A stretch of DNA of 64,000 bases from assembly GCF_003258515.1 (NCBI RefSeq), contig NZ_QGEH01000001.1:2232001-2296000 (forward strand), written 5' to 3'. Every line of letters starts with the position of its first letter. Within the stretch, counting starts at the first letter, position 1. Position numbers and translations under genes: made by a program. The notes under the pieces are model-generated. The model searched no databases and had not been told where the DNA came from. It saw only the letters and a program-made list of their open reading frames with translations. The DNA comes from Marinobacter bohaiensis. Its GTDB lineage: Bacteria > Pseudomonadota > Gammaproteobacteria > Pseudomonadales > Oleiphilaceae. This document shows, piece after piece, positions 17,232 to 27,241 of the stretch.

Positions 17232-18692
17232 TTAATCTGCGGTTCTCTTTATACCTAGCGTCCCGTTGACCGAATCCCGGATTTCCCGATAGCGATCGGG
17301 CTCATTGATGAGCGTTTCCAGGTTATCTTCGGGGAAGATCTCCTTCAGTGTCGCCTGCGCGCTCTCTTTCGACACAACCCCGGGCAGCAACTGCTCCAGG
17401 CAACGCAGCATCACCTCGGGTGATACCGAAGCACCGGGCGAGGCGCCGAGCAATGTGCCATAGGTCTTGTCGCTGGAGACGAGAATTTCGGTCCCCATCT
17501 GCAGGTCGCCGTCCCGGATGATCTGCACGCGCTGCCCTGCCTCGACCGGCTTCCAGTTGAATTTCCGGCTCAGACCGGGAGCGAAACTCTCCAGCTCTTC
17601 GAACATGCTCTTTTTGCCTTTGAAGGTTTCAGAGACCAGGTACTTCACCAGTGGGAAATGCTCGATGGCGACGCTGAGCAAGCCCGGGATGTCGTGGATG
17701 CGCATCGACCGGAGGTAATCGCCAAAACCGCGGCCTTTTTCCAGAACCGGTTTGAAGGACGCGAACGGGCCGAACAGCAGGTAATGCCGGCCCTCCGACA
17801 CCCGCAGGTCCAGATGCGGTACCGACATGGGTGGCGCCCCCACCTTGGCCTTACCGTAGGTCTTGGCGCGGTACTGGTCGGCCTGCTCTTCGGTGATCTC
17901 GGCCTGCAGGAAGCGGCCGCCCACCGGAAATCCCGCGAAACGATTCCGGAACGGGAGGTGGCTTCTCTTCAACAGCGGGAAAGCGCCGCCACCGGCGCCA
18001 ACAAACAGCACGTCGGCCTTGTGCCGAACGGCATCGCCGCCCTTCTCTGTCTCAATCAGCCAGCTTCCCGATGGGCTTCGATGGACCCGCTTCACGTGGG
18101 TGCCGTACTCGATCTTTACCCTAAGCTCATTCACGGCATAAGCCGCCATCTGCTCCGTGAGCGAGCCGAAATTGACGTCGGTGCCGGTTTCTATGACGGT
18201 CGCCGCCATTTTCTCCTCGCGGGAGCGTCCTTCCATCAGGTAGGGAATCCAGCTTTTAATCTGGTCGAAGTCTTCGGAAAACTGCATCTGTTCAAAGAAA
18301 TGATGAGCGGACATCTCGTTGAAACGGAGCCTGAGTTCTTCGATGGCCGGTTCAGGCACAATGGTGCAATGCTTGGTCTGGTTGATGAAGGACTTCGGAT
18401 CCTGGATTGCGCCCTTCCTGATCAGGTATGCCCAGAACTGTTTGGCCACGTTGAACTGGGCGTGGATCTTGAGCGCTTTCTCAACCGAGATCACCTCTTC
18501 ATCCACGGGGGTATAGTTGAGCTCGCAGTTGGCCTCGTGTCCGGTGCCGGCGTTGTTGAACACCCAGGAGTTTCCGGCCCCAGGGCCGTCCAGCCTTTCC
18601 AGAATTGTGATATCCAGCTCGGGTGCCAGCGATTTCGCCAAAGTGGCAAACGTGGTTCCCATAATCCCTGCACCAATGATGATCACATTCAT
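17232..18692 (-). CDS. mqo: Malate:quinone oxidoreductase
   Basis: A 486-aa protein, close to the usual length of about 490. It oxidises malate to oxaloacetate at the membrane and passes electrons to quinone, replacing or supplementing NAD-dependent malate dehydrogenase in the TCA cycle. The FAD-binding GxGxxG is visible at the N-terminus (IIGAGIMGTTFATLAK), followed by the family hallmark NNAGTGHEANCELNYTP and a C-terminal GASPGASVSPEVMLRCLEQL. It is a peripheral membrane enzyme without a signal peptide. It is a single gene, divergent from sdaA. It sits immediately beyond the island and looks like native chromosomal sequence. Confidence 0.95.
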   Translation of the reverse strand: MNVIIIGAGIMGTTFATLAKSLAPELDITILERLDGPGAGNSWVFNNAGTGHEANCELNYTPVDEEVISVEKALKIHAQFNVAKQFWAYLIRKGAIQDPKSFINQTKHCTIVPEPAIEELRLRFNEMSAHHFFEQMQFSEDFDQIKSWIPYLMEGRSREEKMAATVIETGTDVNFGSLTEQMAAYAVNELRVKIEYGTHVKRVHRSPSGSWLIETEKGGDAVRHKADVLFVGAGGGAFPLLKRSHLPFRNRFAGFPVGGRFLQAEITEEQADQYRAKTYGKAKVGAPPMSVPHLDLRVSEGRHYLLFGPFASFKPVLEKGRGFGDYLRSMRIHDIPGLLSVAIEHFPLVKYLVSETFKGKKSMFEELESFAPGLSRKFNWKPVEAGQRVQIIRDGDLQMGTEILVSSDKTYGTLLGASPGASVSPEVMLRCLEQLLPGVVSKESAQATLKEIFPEDNLETLINEPDRYREIRDSVNGTLGIKRTAD

Positions 18693-18948
18693 AACTGTCT
18701 ACCCGTCCGTTTCACGATGTCTGAGTTCTGCACGCAAAGTGTTGAAAAGAACCTATCATGGTTCAGGCCGGGACGGAAAACCCGCCCATCGAATTCAGAC
18801 AGTTGGCGGCCCCTCGCGGCATTCATGTCGCAAATCCATGCTTCCAGGTCGTGCCGGAGCGGATCGAACGAGGGATTTCGACCTATCATCCCTGTAACAC
18901 CAAAGATTTCGATCGTTCCGGTTCCAGCACAACGTACGGAGGACCGCC

Positions 18949-20331
18949 ATGGCCATCAGCCTTTTCGATATGCTGAAAATCGGTATCGGCCCGTCCAGCT
19001 CCCACACCGTGGGGCCCATGGCGGCGGCGCGACGCTTTGCGCGTGGGCTGGAGAAAGACGGGCTACTCCCGGATGTGGCCCGCGTGCACATTCAACTGTT
19101 TGGCTCCCTGGGGGCAACCGGCAAAGGGCACGGCACCGGGCCAGCGGTGCTGATGGGTTTGGAGGGGCACCAGCCGGACCGGATCGACCCGGCCATGTTG
19201 GCCCCAAGGGTGGCTGACATCCGGGATGAAGAGCGACTCAACCTCTGCGGCAAGCACGTCATCGAATTCATCGAAGCCCGCGATCTGGTCTACCACCGCA
19301 AGGCATCCCTTCCGTATCACCCCAACGGCATGCGGTTCTCGGCCAGCGATGGCAGCGGTAACCTCATGATCGAGCGCACCTACTATTCCGTGGGCGGCGG
19401 TTTTGTCGTCGATGACAGCGCCGCGGGAGCCGATCGCATTGTCGAGGACCAAACCCCCTTGCCCTACCCGTTCAAAACGGCGGCGGCGTTGATCGAACAA
19501 TGCGACACCCACGGCCTGTCCATCGCGGACATCATGTTGGCCAACGAACAGGTTTGGCGGTCCGAGTCGGCGATCCGCGAAGGCATACTCACGATCTGGG
19601 CCGTCATGCAGGAGTGCGTGCAGAACGGCATTCGTCATGAAGGCACGCTGCCCGGGGGCCTGAAAGTCAAACGACGGGCTGCATCGCTCTATGCACTGCT
19701 CATGTCGGCTGACCGGAAGGACCTGATTTCTCCATCGCTGAGCGCCATGGACTGGGTCAACCTCTACGCCCTCGCCGTCAACGAGGAGAACGCCGCCGGA
19801 GGACGCATGGTGACTGCTCCCACCAACGGCGCTGCCGGGATCATTCCCGCTGTGTTGCACTACTACTGGCACTGGTGCCCGGAAGCGGACGAGGACGGCA
19901 TCGTGCGCTTCCTGCTGACGGCGGCGGCCATCGGCATTCTGTTCAAGGAGAATGCGTCCATATCAGGCGCCGAGGTAGGCTGCCAGGGGGAAGTGGGCTC
20001 GGCCTGCGCCATGGCGGCCGCCGGTCTGGCTGCGTCGACCGGTGGGACGACCCGGCAGATCGAGAACGCCGCCGAGATCGGCATGGAGCACCACCTCGGC
20101 CTGACCTGCGACCCGGTCGGCGGGCTGGTCCAGGTTCCGTGCATCGAACGCAACGCCGTGGGCGCCGTGCAGGCGATCAATGCTGCGGTGATGGCATTAC
20201 GCGGTAACGGAGAACACTGCGTCTCCCTCGATAAAGTCATCCGGACCATGCGCGAGACCGGCCGCGACATGCTCGACAAGTACAAGGAAACCTCTCGCGG
20301 CGGCCTGGCCGTCAACGTCATAGAATGCTGA
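18949..20331 (+). CDS. sdaA: L-serine ammonia-lyase, iron-sulfur type
   Basis: A 460-aa enzyme that converts L-serine to pyruvate and ammonia using a [4Fe-4S] cluster. The N-terminal beta domain starts with the typical [20 protein letters not shown]. The catalytic alpha domain has [18 protein letters not shown] and cluster cysteines in [35 protein letters not shown]. The single-chain arrangement and length match SdaA/SdaB of gammaproteobacteria. The ATG at 18949 is preceded by GGAGGA. It is divergent from mqo and is probably expressed on its own. Confidence 0.96.
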   Translation: MAISLFDMLKIGIGPSSSHTVGPMAAARRFARGLEKDGLLPDVARVHIQLFGSLGATGKGHGTGPAVLMGLEGHQPDRIDPAMLAPRVADIRDEERLNLCGKHVIEFIEARDLVYHRKASLPYHPNGMRFSASDGSGNLMIERTYYSVGGGFVVDDSAAGADRIVEDQTPLPYPFKTAAALIEQCDTHGLSIADIMLANEQVWRSESAIREGILTIWAVMQECVQNGIRHEGTLPGGLKVKRRAASLYALLMSADRKDLISPSLSAMDWVNLYALAVNEENAAGGRMVTAPTNGAAGIIPAVLHYYWHWCPEADEDGIVRFLLTAAAIGILFKENASISGAEVGCQGEVGSACAMAAAGLAASTGGTTRQIENAAEIGMEHHLGLTCDPVGGLVQVPCIERNAVGAVQAINAAVMALRGNGEHCVSLDKVIRTMRETGRDMLDKYKETSRGGLAVNVIEC

Positions 20332-20367
20332 CGCGCACCGCGCGTTCTATCCGAGGGCAAGGGACCT

Positions 20368-20808
20368 TCAGGGCGCCCCAACCCGCCGGCTGCGCATGAC
20401 CTTGAAGGTGTCCTGGAAAGTCCACAGCAGCGCTGAGGTGGACACCCCGACCATGACAATGCCATTCAGTGACTCCAGTGGGCCGAGCAGCCGCCACCGT
20501 TCGGACATGACCATATCGCCGTAGCCCAGGGTCGCGAAGTTGACGCCGGAGTGATAGAACGCGGTGGCGTAATCGTCGAATTCGCCCAGGTCGTAGAACA
20601 GCCAGCCCCAGACACCGATCTGGGCGAGGTTACCCAGCACCAGCAACACCATCACTGCCATCAGCAACAGCAGCCGCGCCCCGATCCGGGGACTTTCCAG
20701 CCAGGCGTGATGGCCGATATAGAAACGCAGGGCGGCGATCAGCAGCGCACACTGGAACAGCAGGCACAGCAGCATCACCGTCATACCCACCATCAGATTG
20801 ATCAGCAT
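20368..20808 (-). CDS. Small two-pore-type potassium channel-like membrane protein
   Basis: A 146-aa protein with about four hydrophobic segments. Between the last two lies a potassium-channel pore loop with filter TLGYGD (FHSGVNFATLGYGDMVMS), followed by LESLNGIVMVGVSTSALLW, typical of the Ion_trans_2 family. It has no regulatory RCK domain. Its start overlaps the end of the DUF2955 gene (20802), so it is co-expressed as the last gene of the export operon. It probably tunes ion balance or membrane potential; the physiological role is unknown. Confidence 0.75.
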   Translation of the reverse strand: MLINLMVGMTVMLLCLLFQCALLIAALRFYIGHHAWLESPRIGARLLLLMAVMVLLVLGNLAQIGVWGWLFYDLGEFDDYATAFYHSGVNFATLGYGDMVMSERWRLLGPLESLNGIVMVGVSTSALLWTFQDTFKVMRSRRVGAP

Positions 20809-21851
20809 AAGGGCTCCTGGTTCGAGGTTGGTAAACGCCGCCGCATGCGCTCGATCAGGCGCGCGGCGAACCAGGCGTAGACCGAAAGCGCAATGAACAG
20901 GCTCATGCGCACGGCAAAGGCCCTGTACGGGTCCTTACCATTGAGGGTGTCCTGCACGGCGGGCCCCACCAGGATAAACAGGGTCACCATAGCGTTCTGC
21001 CAGAAGCCGGGGCTGAACCGGGTCGTGCCCGGAACCAGCATCCGCCGGCACACGAACAGACTCACCAAAAGCGTCGCCAGGAAGAAAACCCAGAGATTGG
21101 GCCGAATCTGCAGCACCCCCCAAACCAGCACCGCGAGCCCCCCGCCGGCAAGGGTGCTGCCCAGCAGTTCGTTGCCCGCTTTGTGCAAATCGGTCTCCGA
21201 GGTCTGTTGGCCCAGGGACACCGATTTCATGATCATAGGCACGTACATCGCAGGGTTGGTCAAGGCCAGCAGGTAAACGGGGAATACCAAGACGGTGGTC
21301 CGCAGGGCCACGTTCCGTCCCGTCTCGCGCCCCTGCGATTGCGGCTCAGGCGCCGCGGACGTTGCTGCCGGCCTGGAAGGCAGCGGAAGCCAGGGAAACA
21401 CCAGCCACTGGCAAACGATGGCGATGAATACGCCGCTCAGTATGGCATCCACCATCGTCAGGGCGGCGGTGAAGCTGAGGGTTCCCACGCAGGAAATCAG
21501 CGTCATCCCGGCCATAAAGAAAATGCCCGGCAACGCTTTGCCCAGGTTCACCAGCAAATGGGCGCTCAGGTAGATGCCCAGCACCACCAGCAGTAGGCCG
21601 GTCAGTGGGTAGTATTCCAGCAGCGGGATCAGCAGCAGGCCACAGCCCAGGGTGATCCCGATCAGCAACATCAACCCCACCAGCCCTTTCAGGCCGATGG
21701 GCCGGTCGGATGCGAGCGCCAGCAGGAAGGCGAACAGTGGCGCGATAAAGGGCAGCTCCAGTTGCGCGCCATAGGCAATCGCCAGCGCCAGGGCCGTCAC
21801 CAGACTCACGCGCCAGCTGCGTCTCGAAGCTGGGGAAACGGGCATGGCCAA
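20802..21851 (-). CDS. DUF2955/FUSC-like integral membrane protein
   Basis: A 349-aa protein with about ten hydrophobic segments in two similar halves (LVTALALAIAYGAQLELPFIAP near the start; later TTVLVFPVYLLALTNPAM). It resembles the DUF2955 branch of the fusaric-acid-resistance-like permeases. In such loci this protein sits beside a HlyD-type adaptor and an outer membrane factor, as here, and the trio is thought to export aromatic or organic compounds. It lies 29 bases after the adaptor gene. The substrate is unknown. Confidence 0.75.
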   Translation of the reverse strand: MAMPVSPASRRSWRVSLVTALALAIAYGAQLELPFIAPLFAFLLALASDRPIGLKGLVGLMLLIGITLGCGLLLIPLLEYYPLTGLLLVVLGIYLSAHLLVNLGKALPGIFFMAGMTLISCVGTLSFTAALTMVDAILSGVFIAIVCQWLVFPWLPLPSRPAATSAAPEPQSQGRETGRNVALRTTVLVFPVYLLALTNPAMYVPMIMKSVSLGQQTSETDLHKAGNELLGSTLAGGGLAVLVWGVLQIRPNLWVFFLATLLVSLFVCRRMLVPGTTRFSPGFWQNAMVTLFILVGPAVQDTLNGKDPYRAFAVRMSLFIALSVYAWFAARLIERMRRRLPTSNQEPLC

Positions 21852-21880
21852 GCCTCCTCTGTTAACAGACGTGGAAAAAG

Positions 21881-23077
21881 TTAATAGACGTAGGAAAAAA
21901 CGCTCATCATGCGGATATACAGCCGGCCCAGCGGGTTCAGCAGACTGTTGTCGTCGGTGTAGGTCACCACCGTGGCCTGCCCGCCAACCCGCACCAGCGT
22001 CGGCAATTCGGGATGCTGGGATTCGTCGAACCGGATCACCACCGGGAAGCGCTGTGCCTGGCGCAACCAGTCGCGGTCGTTCTCAATGCTGGGCAGGGCT
22101 CCGGGCGGCGGCGGCCGGCCGGCACTCACGCCGAGGCCAACGCTCTCCACCTCGCCATCGAACACGGCCCCGGGCATGGCGTCGAACAGGATCTCCACCG
22201 CCTGCCCGGCACGGACGTAGCGCAGGTTGTTCTCGGTGTACTCGGCGTTGATCCAGACGTTGTGGCTGGCCAGCAAGGTGGCCACCGGCGTACCCATCCC
22301 CGCGAAGTTGCCCACGTCGGTGCGCAGGTCGGTGATGCGACCGGCGATGGGCGCGGTCATCTCGGTGTTTTTCAGGTCCAGTTCAGCTTTGTCCACGGCG
22401 CTCTGGGCCGCGCGCAACAGCGCGTTGTCCTGGTCGTCATCACCGCCTTTTTGCAGAATCGCGCCCTCGATATCCGCCCTGGCCTTATCCACCCTCGCCT
22501 CGGCCGATTCCAGCGACGCCTGGGAGATTTCCAGGCGCCGGACAGAGATGGTGCCGGGATCGTCCTGGTACATGCGCCGCAGTCGGGAATAATCTTTTTC
22601 GGCCTTCACCCGATCCGCCAAAGCCGCCTCCAGAGCCGCCCGGGCCGACTGCACCGTGGCGTCACCCGCCGCCACCTGGTTCAGGGTGGAATCCAACTGG
22701 GACTGGGCCGCCTGCAGCGCAATCCGGTACTGGCTGCTGTCGATCCGGAACAGGGGCTGACCTGCGGACACCGCCTGGTTGTTGTCCACCAGCACCGCCT
22801 CGACAATGCCGGAAACCTGCGGCGCAATGCCTACCACGTAGCTCTCGATACGAGCCTGGGTGGTGTACGGGGTATAGCGGTCGGCCAGCAGATACCACAG
22901 GAACGACAGCGCCAGCAGGAACAGGACAATCAACTCCCCGGTGTGGCTACCGCCCTGCTCCTGTACCGGCGCCGCTTGCGCTTCCCTGTCTCTGGTGGGC
23001 TCGGTTTCCGGCGATTCGGGTGGCTGTGTCGACTGCGCGGACACGGTATCCCGGTCATCGTTTGGTGAGCTACTCAT
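21881..23077 (-). CDS. HlyD/EmrA-family periplasmic adaptor protein
   Basis: A 398-aa membrane fusion protein. A hydrophilic N-terminus rich in Asp, Gln and Pro is followed by one transmembrane helix (GELIVLFLLALSFLWYLLA, about residues 48-66). A biotinyl-lipoyl-like half (IVEAVLVDNNQAVSAGQPLF), a long alpha-helical hairpin (ALEAALADRVKAEKDYSRL) and the second lipoyl half with ITDLRTDVGNFAGMGTPV come next. It bridges an inner membrane transporter and an outer membrane channel. It lies between the outer membrane factor (17 bases upstream) and the DUF2955 permease. Confidence 0.9.
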   Translation of the reverse strand: MSSSPNDDRDTVSAQSTQPPESPETEPTRDREAQAAPVQEQGGSHTGELIVLFLLALSFLWYLLADRYTPYTTQARIESYVVGIAPQVSGIVEAVLVDNNQAVSAGQPLFRIDSSQYRIALQAAQSQLDSTLNQVAAGDATVQSARAALEAALADRVKAEKDYSRLRRMYQDDPGTISVRRLEISQASLESAEARVDKARADIEGAILQKGGDDDQDNALLRAAQSAVDKAELDLKNTEMTAPIAGRITDLRTDVGNFAGMGTPVATLLASHNVWINAEYTENNLRYVRAGQAVEILFDAMPGAVFDGEVESVGLGVSAGRPPPPGALPSIENDRDWLRQAQRFPVVIRFDESQHPELPTLVRVGGQATVVTYTDDNSLLNPLGRLYIRMMSVFSYVY

Positions 23078-23094
23078 GACGCGTTGCGCTCCTG

Positions 23095-24663
23095 TTAGGG
23101 GTTATCCGATGCCGTGGCGCCCGCTCCGGCCGCATTGCCTTCGGCTAGCCAGTCGGATTCCACCGGGATTGGCGCGATCAGCAGGTTGCTCCAGTCACTC
23201 CGCTGTTCCATCTCGTCGCGGATGGATTGCGGCAGGTAGTCCGCGACGGGCATGTCCGTCCAGCCGCCACCGAGGGCCCGGTAAAGAGCGATCACCGCGC
23301 TGATCTGCTGGCCGCGGTCGATGATGTTACGTTCCGACTGGGTCTCCAGGGCCCGCTGGGCGTCGAGCACTCGCTGGAAATCGGCGTAGCCTTCCTGATA
23401 GCGGGAAGTCGCCAGTTTCAGCGAACGCTCGGCCGCGGCCAGGGCCTGGCGGGTGAATTGCAGCTTCGCGTGATTCTTGACGATGGCGGTCACCGCGTCG
23501 TCCACCTCGCCGGCGGCCCGCAAGAGGCTCAGGTGATAGTTCTCGATCAGCTGTTGCAGGCGCGCGTCCTGTACCCTGACGTTGTTGGTGAAGCGGTTGT
23601 AGTTAAGCAGGTTCCAACTGAGAGACGGACCGGCGCTGATGGTGCGAATGGTTTCGCTGGCAGGCAGACCGGCATCCTGCCAGCCGAGCGTGCCGAACAG
23701 TGAAATGGACGGGTACTTGTCCGCCTCGGCGACGCCGATCTGCGAGGTCTGGGCGGCGATCTGGTAGGCCGCGACACGGATATCGGGGCGGCGAATCAGC
23801 AGCCCGGCCGGGATGTCGGCGATGGTCTCGGGCTTGATCTCCGGCAGTGCTGGCAACTCGCCGGTCATTTCCTCTATTGCCCCCGGCGGACGGGCCAGCA
23901 GCAGCCCCAGGCTGTTACGGATGCGGACCAGCAGCAGCTCCAGGTCCGGAATCGTGGACAGGGTGCGCATGTACTGGGCCTTGGCCTGCTGCAGATCCAG
24001 CTCGGAACTCTCCCCGCTTTCGAACATCTGCGACGTGATCTCGAAACTGCGACGCTGTAATCGGGCGTTCTGCCCGGCGATGGCGATGCGTTCCTGAGTG
24101 ATGCGGTACTGGTAGTAGAAATCCGCCAACTGCGCGACCAGCAGTACTTGCGCATCCTGCTGATTGGCCACGGAGGCGAAGAAGGCGGCGTCCGCGGTTT
24201 CGATGCTACGACGAAACCGGCCCCAGAAATCGATTTCCCAACCTATGAACACGCTCGCCTGGTAGCTGGTGAAGGTGTCGCTGTCGCCGCTGCTGGTCTG
24301 GCTGGGGCGACGCTCGGTGTAAGCGCCGCTGGCGTCGAGCGTTTGCGCTTGCGGATAACGCAGGCTGCCGGCAATGGCCAGTTGCGCCCGGCTTTCCATT
24401 ACCCGTAGGCCGGCCACGTGAAGGGAAATGTTGTCCCGCCGCAGGATGCCGATCAGGCGCTCCAGCACCGGATCTTCAAACAGGCGCCACCAGAAGGCCA
24501 GTTCAGCTTCCGACAGGCTCGCCTCTTGCAACGAGTCGCCGTAGCCGGGCTGCCACTGTTCCAGCCACGCTGACGGCGGTCGCCGGTAATCCGGCCCCAG
24601 CGTGGTGCAGGCGCCGAGCAGCACCAGCGCGCAAACGGGCAGGATTCGCGGCACCCGCGTCAT
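23095..24663 (-). CDS. NodT-type outer membrane efflux lipoprotein
   Basis: A 522-aa TolC-fold protein of the RND/MFP-associated outer membrane factor family. It has a classic lipobox (ALVLLGACTTLGPDYRRP) with the modified Cys at residue 19. Two OEP repeats follow; signature pieces include IGWEIDFWGRFRRSIETADA and LIRRPDIRVAAYQIAAQ. It would form the outer membrane duct for the adjacent adaptor. The C-terminus is longer than usual, ending in a low-complexity Ala/Gly tail. It is 54 bases downstream of the AI-2E-family permease gene. Confidence 0.92.
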   Translation of the reverse strand: MTRVPRILPVCALVLLGACTTLGPDYRRPPSAWLEQWQPGYGDSLQEASLSEAELAFWWRLFEDPVLERLIGILRRDNISLHVAGLRVMESRAQLAIAGSLRYPQAQTLDASGAYTERRPSQTSSGDSDTFTSYQASVFIGWEIDFWGRFRRSIETADAAFFASVANQQDAQVLLVAQLADFYYQYRITQERIAIAGQNARLQRRSFEITSQMFESGESSELDLQQAKAQYMRTLSTIPDLELLLVRIRNSLGLLLARPPGAIEEMTGELPALPEIKPETIADIPAGLLIRRPDIRVAAYQIAAQTSQIGVAEADKYPSISLFGTLGWQDAGLPASETIRTISAGPSLSWNLLNYNRFTNNVRVQDARLQQLIENYHLSLLRAAGEVDDAVTAIVKNHAKLQFTRQALAAAERSLKLATSRYQEGYADFQRVLDAQRALETQSERNIIDRGQQISAVIALYRALGGGWTDMPVADYLPQSIRDEMEQRSDWSNLLIAPIPVESDWLAEGNAAGAGATASDNP

Positions 24664-24717
24664 GACATTGGCGTCTGGCGGACGGTGCAGTTCGGATTCA
24701 TCACGAGTATCCCGAAC

Positions 24718-25827
24718 TCAGGGCGCCGGCGGCGTCTTTTCCAGGTCCCGTCTGGCCAGTCCGCGATCCACCCAGGCCATGAAAAGCTGGTAGCCGACCG
24801 CCAGACCGACAGCGCCGATAAACAGGCCGATGAAACCCGCGGTGAACATGCCGCCCAGGGCCCCCATCAGGATCACCGGCATGGGGGCATCCACACCGCG
24901 CCCCAGCAGCAGGGGTTTGAGGACGTTATCGGACAGCCCGGCGATGAAAAGGTAGACGGTGAACACCACATTGACCACCACGCTGTTGTCGCTGCCCATC
25001 CACATCCAGGCCACCACCGGCAGGAAAACCACCGCGGCCGGGATCTGCAGAATACCCAGCATCAGTGTGATGATGGCCAGCAGGCCGGCGGCGGGCACGC
25101 CCGCGAACATGAACCCCACGCCCAGCAGCACGGACTGGATAAACGCGACGCCCAGCACCCCGACGGCGACCGAGCGTACCGTGGCAATGCAGAGCGTGAG
25201 TATCCCGGGGCCGTTGTCGCCGGCCAATCGGAGGAATATCCGCTCCATGGCGTTATGCCCCGATTTACCGTAGCCCATCATGATGCCGGCGATGATCAGC
25301 GCCCCCAGAAACAGGAACGCCGCCCCCACCGCCGATCGGGCGCCGGCAACGACCTTTCGGGCCACTTCCCCGAAATGCGGCTGCAGGCTTTCGATAAACC
25401 CGGCGGTGTCGGTGGCCGCAAACTGCCAGCTGGCGTAGACCCGCTCACCCACCACCGGCCAATCGGCTACGCTTTCCTCCGGCGGCGGAATGGCCAGCGC
25501 GTCATTTTCAACCCGGTCCCTGACCTCGAATACGCCGTTGACGAAGGACGTGGTCAGTCCCGCCGCCGGAATGCCGAGAATCAGCACCAGCCCGAGAACC
25601 AACACCGTAGCCGCCCGGCCGTCCCTGCCACCCATCCTGCGGGCCAGTCTCTGGTGCAACGGATAGAGCGCGATGGCCAGGATCAGGGCCCAGATCAGAA
25701 TGCTCCAGAAAGGCCCCATGATACGGTCGCACAGCACGACCAGGACGACGATCAGACCGAACCGGATCAGCAGGTCCAGGCCGTCGTGCGATAGGATTTT
25801 TCTTATAACGCCTGTATCGGTAGACAT
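24718..25827 (-). CDS. AI-2E family transporter (TqsA/YdiK-like permease)
   Basis: A 369-aa membrane protein with about eight transmembrane helices, a large central loop (residues about 100-200) and the C-terminal core typical of PF01594 (YLFIAGLSDNVLKPLLLGRG). Family members include exporters of autoinducer-2 and cation antiporters, so the name does not fix the substrate. It is the first gene of the leftward export operon (24718-20368). Its promoter region contains the remnant of another gene. Confidence 0.88.
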   Translation of the reverse strand: MSTDTGVIRKILSHDGLDLLIRFGLIVVLVVLCDRIMGPFWSILIWALILAIALYPLHQRLARRMGGRDGRAATVLVLGLVLILGIPAAGLTTSFVNGVFEVRDRVENDALAIPPPEESVADWPVVGERVYASWQFAATDTAGFIESLQPHFGEVARKVVAGARSAVGAAFLFLGALIIAGIMMGYGKSGHNAMERIFLRLAGDNGPGILTLCIATVRSVAVGVLGVAFIQSVLLGVGFMFAGVPAAGLLAIITLMLGILQIPAAVVFLPVVAWMWMGSDNSVVVNVVFTVYLFIAGLSDNVLKPLLLGRGVDAPMPVILMGALGGMFTAGFIGLFIGAVGLAVGYQLFMAWVDRGLARRDLEKTPPAP

Positions 25828-26095
25828 AGCTTTGTCCCGTTGAGAAAACGCTTGGGTCCACTGCGGCGGCGAAAACCGTCGTCGACCAGCCGTTACCAGT
25901 GGAAACGGACACCCAGTGACGGGCCCACTTCGATGCCTGCACGGTCGTGCCGTAGGCCGGTGGCGCGGAAATCAGGGTAAGCGGATCGTGCAACGACTGG
26001 TCGAGCTGGTGATGCAGGCGGCAGCGCTCCATGAGCCCATCCGCCTTGTTCGGACAGAACAGCTTCGTCCTGAGGATTGGCGAGTATCGCAGCAT
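25828..26095 (-). pseudogene. Remnant of a MalT-like (LuxR-family) regulator, N-terminus only
   Basis: The leftward frame starting at 26095 reads ILRTKLFCPNKADGLMERCR, then LHDPLTLISAPPAYGTT. This is the typical N-terminus of large MalT-type ATP-dependent regulators. The Walker A loop, normally GxGKTT after SAPAGY, has lost its Lys, and similarity ends by about 25850. The remaining 800 or so residues are absent. It lies directly upstream of the AI-2E permease gene, which may explain how the operon lost its regulator (inference). Confidence 0.55.
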
Positions 26096-26350
26096 GGGCC
26101 GTCCCTTTTAGCTCATTTCCCATGGGGGCGAGCAACCGCGCCCCTCACGCGCAGACAGCGACCACACTTGCGTTATTTATAGTTGCAAAAAGCAAGCGAC
26201 TTTAAAAGTAAAACACGCCGCTTTGAGTGCCGCTCACAGAACGATTGCTGCTATGGGCTGCCCGACCCATACCGAGTTGGTATTCAGTGGCACGAGAGGT
26301 CGGCGTGGCTCGGGTGTCAGCGGTTAATCGGCGATCCGGCCGGTCCGGCT

Positions 26351-27241
26351 TCAGCGCAGACGCAAAGCGTCCAGTACCACGCTGAATGCCGCCGTGTGTT
26401 GTCGGCGACTGGGGTAATAGAGGTGATAACCCTCGAATGGCTCGGACCACTCCTGCAGTACTTCCTGCAACTCTCCGCGGTCGAGGTGCTTCTGGACCAG
26501 GCCCTGCGGCAACTGGGCCAGCCCCACACCCTCAAGGCTGGCCTGGAGGATCTGCAGCACGCTGTTCATGATCAACGGCCCACTGACCCTGACCCGGAAC
26601 TCCCTCTCACCGCTACCGAACTCCCATGGATAGAGGCCGCCCTGTGTCGGCAGGCGCAGATTGATGCAACGATGCGCCGTCAATGCCTCAGGGTTTGCAG
26701 GGGCGGAATACCGCTTCAGGTAGCCGGGTGACGCCACGGTGACCAGCCGCATGGGTGGCGCAATCGGTATCGCGATCATATCCGCGGCGATCACACCTCC
26801 CACCCGGACCCCGGCATCAAAACGCTCAGAGACGATGTCCGTCAGACCGTAATCCGTCACCAGTTCGATGGTGAGTTCGGGGTAAGTGTCGAGCAGCGGC
26901 CGGAGTTTTGGCCAGAGGACATAGCGCGCGGCGACTTCATCCGCCGTGATGCGAACCGTACCGGCCGGGCGCTCCCGGTAATCGGTGACGGCGGTGACGT
27001 GCTCATCGATTTCTGCCAGCAGCGGCGCGACCGAGCGCCATAGCCTATCCCCGGCCTCGGTACGGGTCACGCTCCGGGTGGTTCGAGTCAGCAAACGGAC
27101 CCCAAGCCGCTCCTCAAGCCCACGCACCGTCTGACTCACCGCCGATGGCGAGACGCCTAGATGGGCCGCTGCACGCGTGAAATTGCCCTCACGTCCCACG
27201 GTGACAAAAACCGCGAGATCATCCAGATGATGGGTCGCCAT
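26351..27241 (-). CDS. LysR-family transcriptional regulator (CrgA-like)
   Basis: A 296-aa regulator with an N-terminal winged helix (NFTRAAAHLGVSPSAVSQTV, then LLTRTTRSVTRTEAG) and a type 2 periplasmic-binding effector domain. It is divergent from the cupin gene at 27363 with 121 bases between the starts, so it most likely controls that gene and itself. It is closely similar to the regulators at 33912 and 35774 in both domains (for example INLRLPTQGGL against INLRLPTKGGL), indicating paralogs. The effector is unknown. Confidence 0.93.
   Translation of the reverse strand: MATHHLDDLAVFVTVGREGNFTRAAAHLGVSPSAVSQTVRGLEERLGVRLLTRTTRSVTRTEAGDRLWRSVAPLLAEIDEHVTAVTDYRERPAGTVRITADEVAARYVLWPKLRPLLDTYPELTIELVTDYGLTDIVSERFDAGVRVGGVIAADMIAIPIAPPMRLVTVASPGYLKRYSAPANPEALTAHRCINLRLPTQGGLYPWEFGSGEREFRVRVSGPLIMNSVLQILQASLEGVGLAQLPQGLVQKHLDRGELQEVLQEWSEPFEGYHLYYPSRRQHTAAFSVVLDALRLR

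Noticed and set aside
17658-19217. 519-aa rightward frame across mqo and the start of sdaA
   Set aside because: It overlaps two well-supported genes in other frames and has no recognisable domain.
24685-25794. 369-aa rightward frame antisense to the AI-2E permease gene
   Set aside because: His/Gln/Arg-rich, low-complexity product with no ribosome site; the leftward frame is a clear membrane protein.
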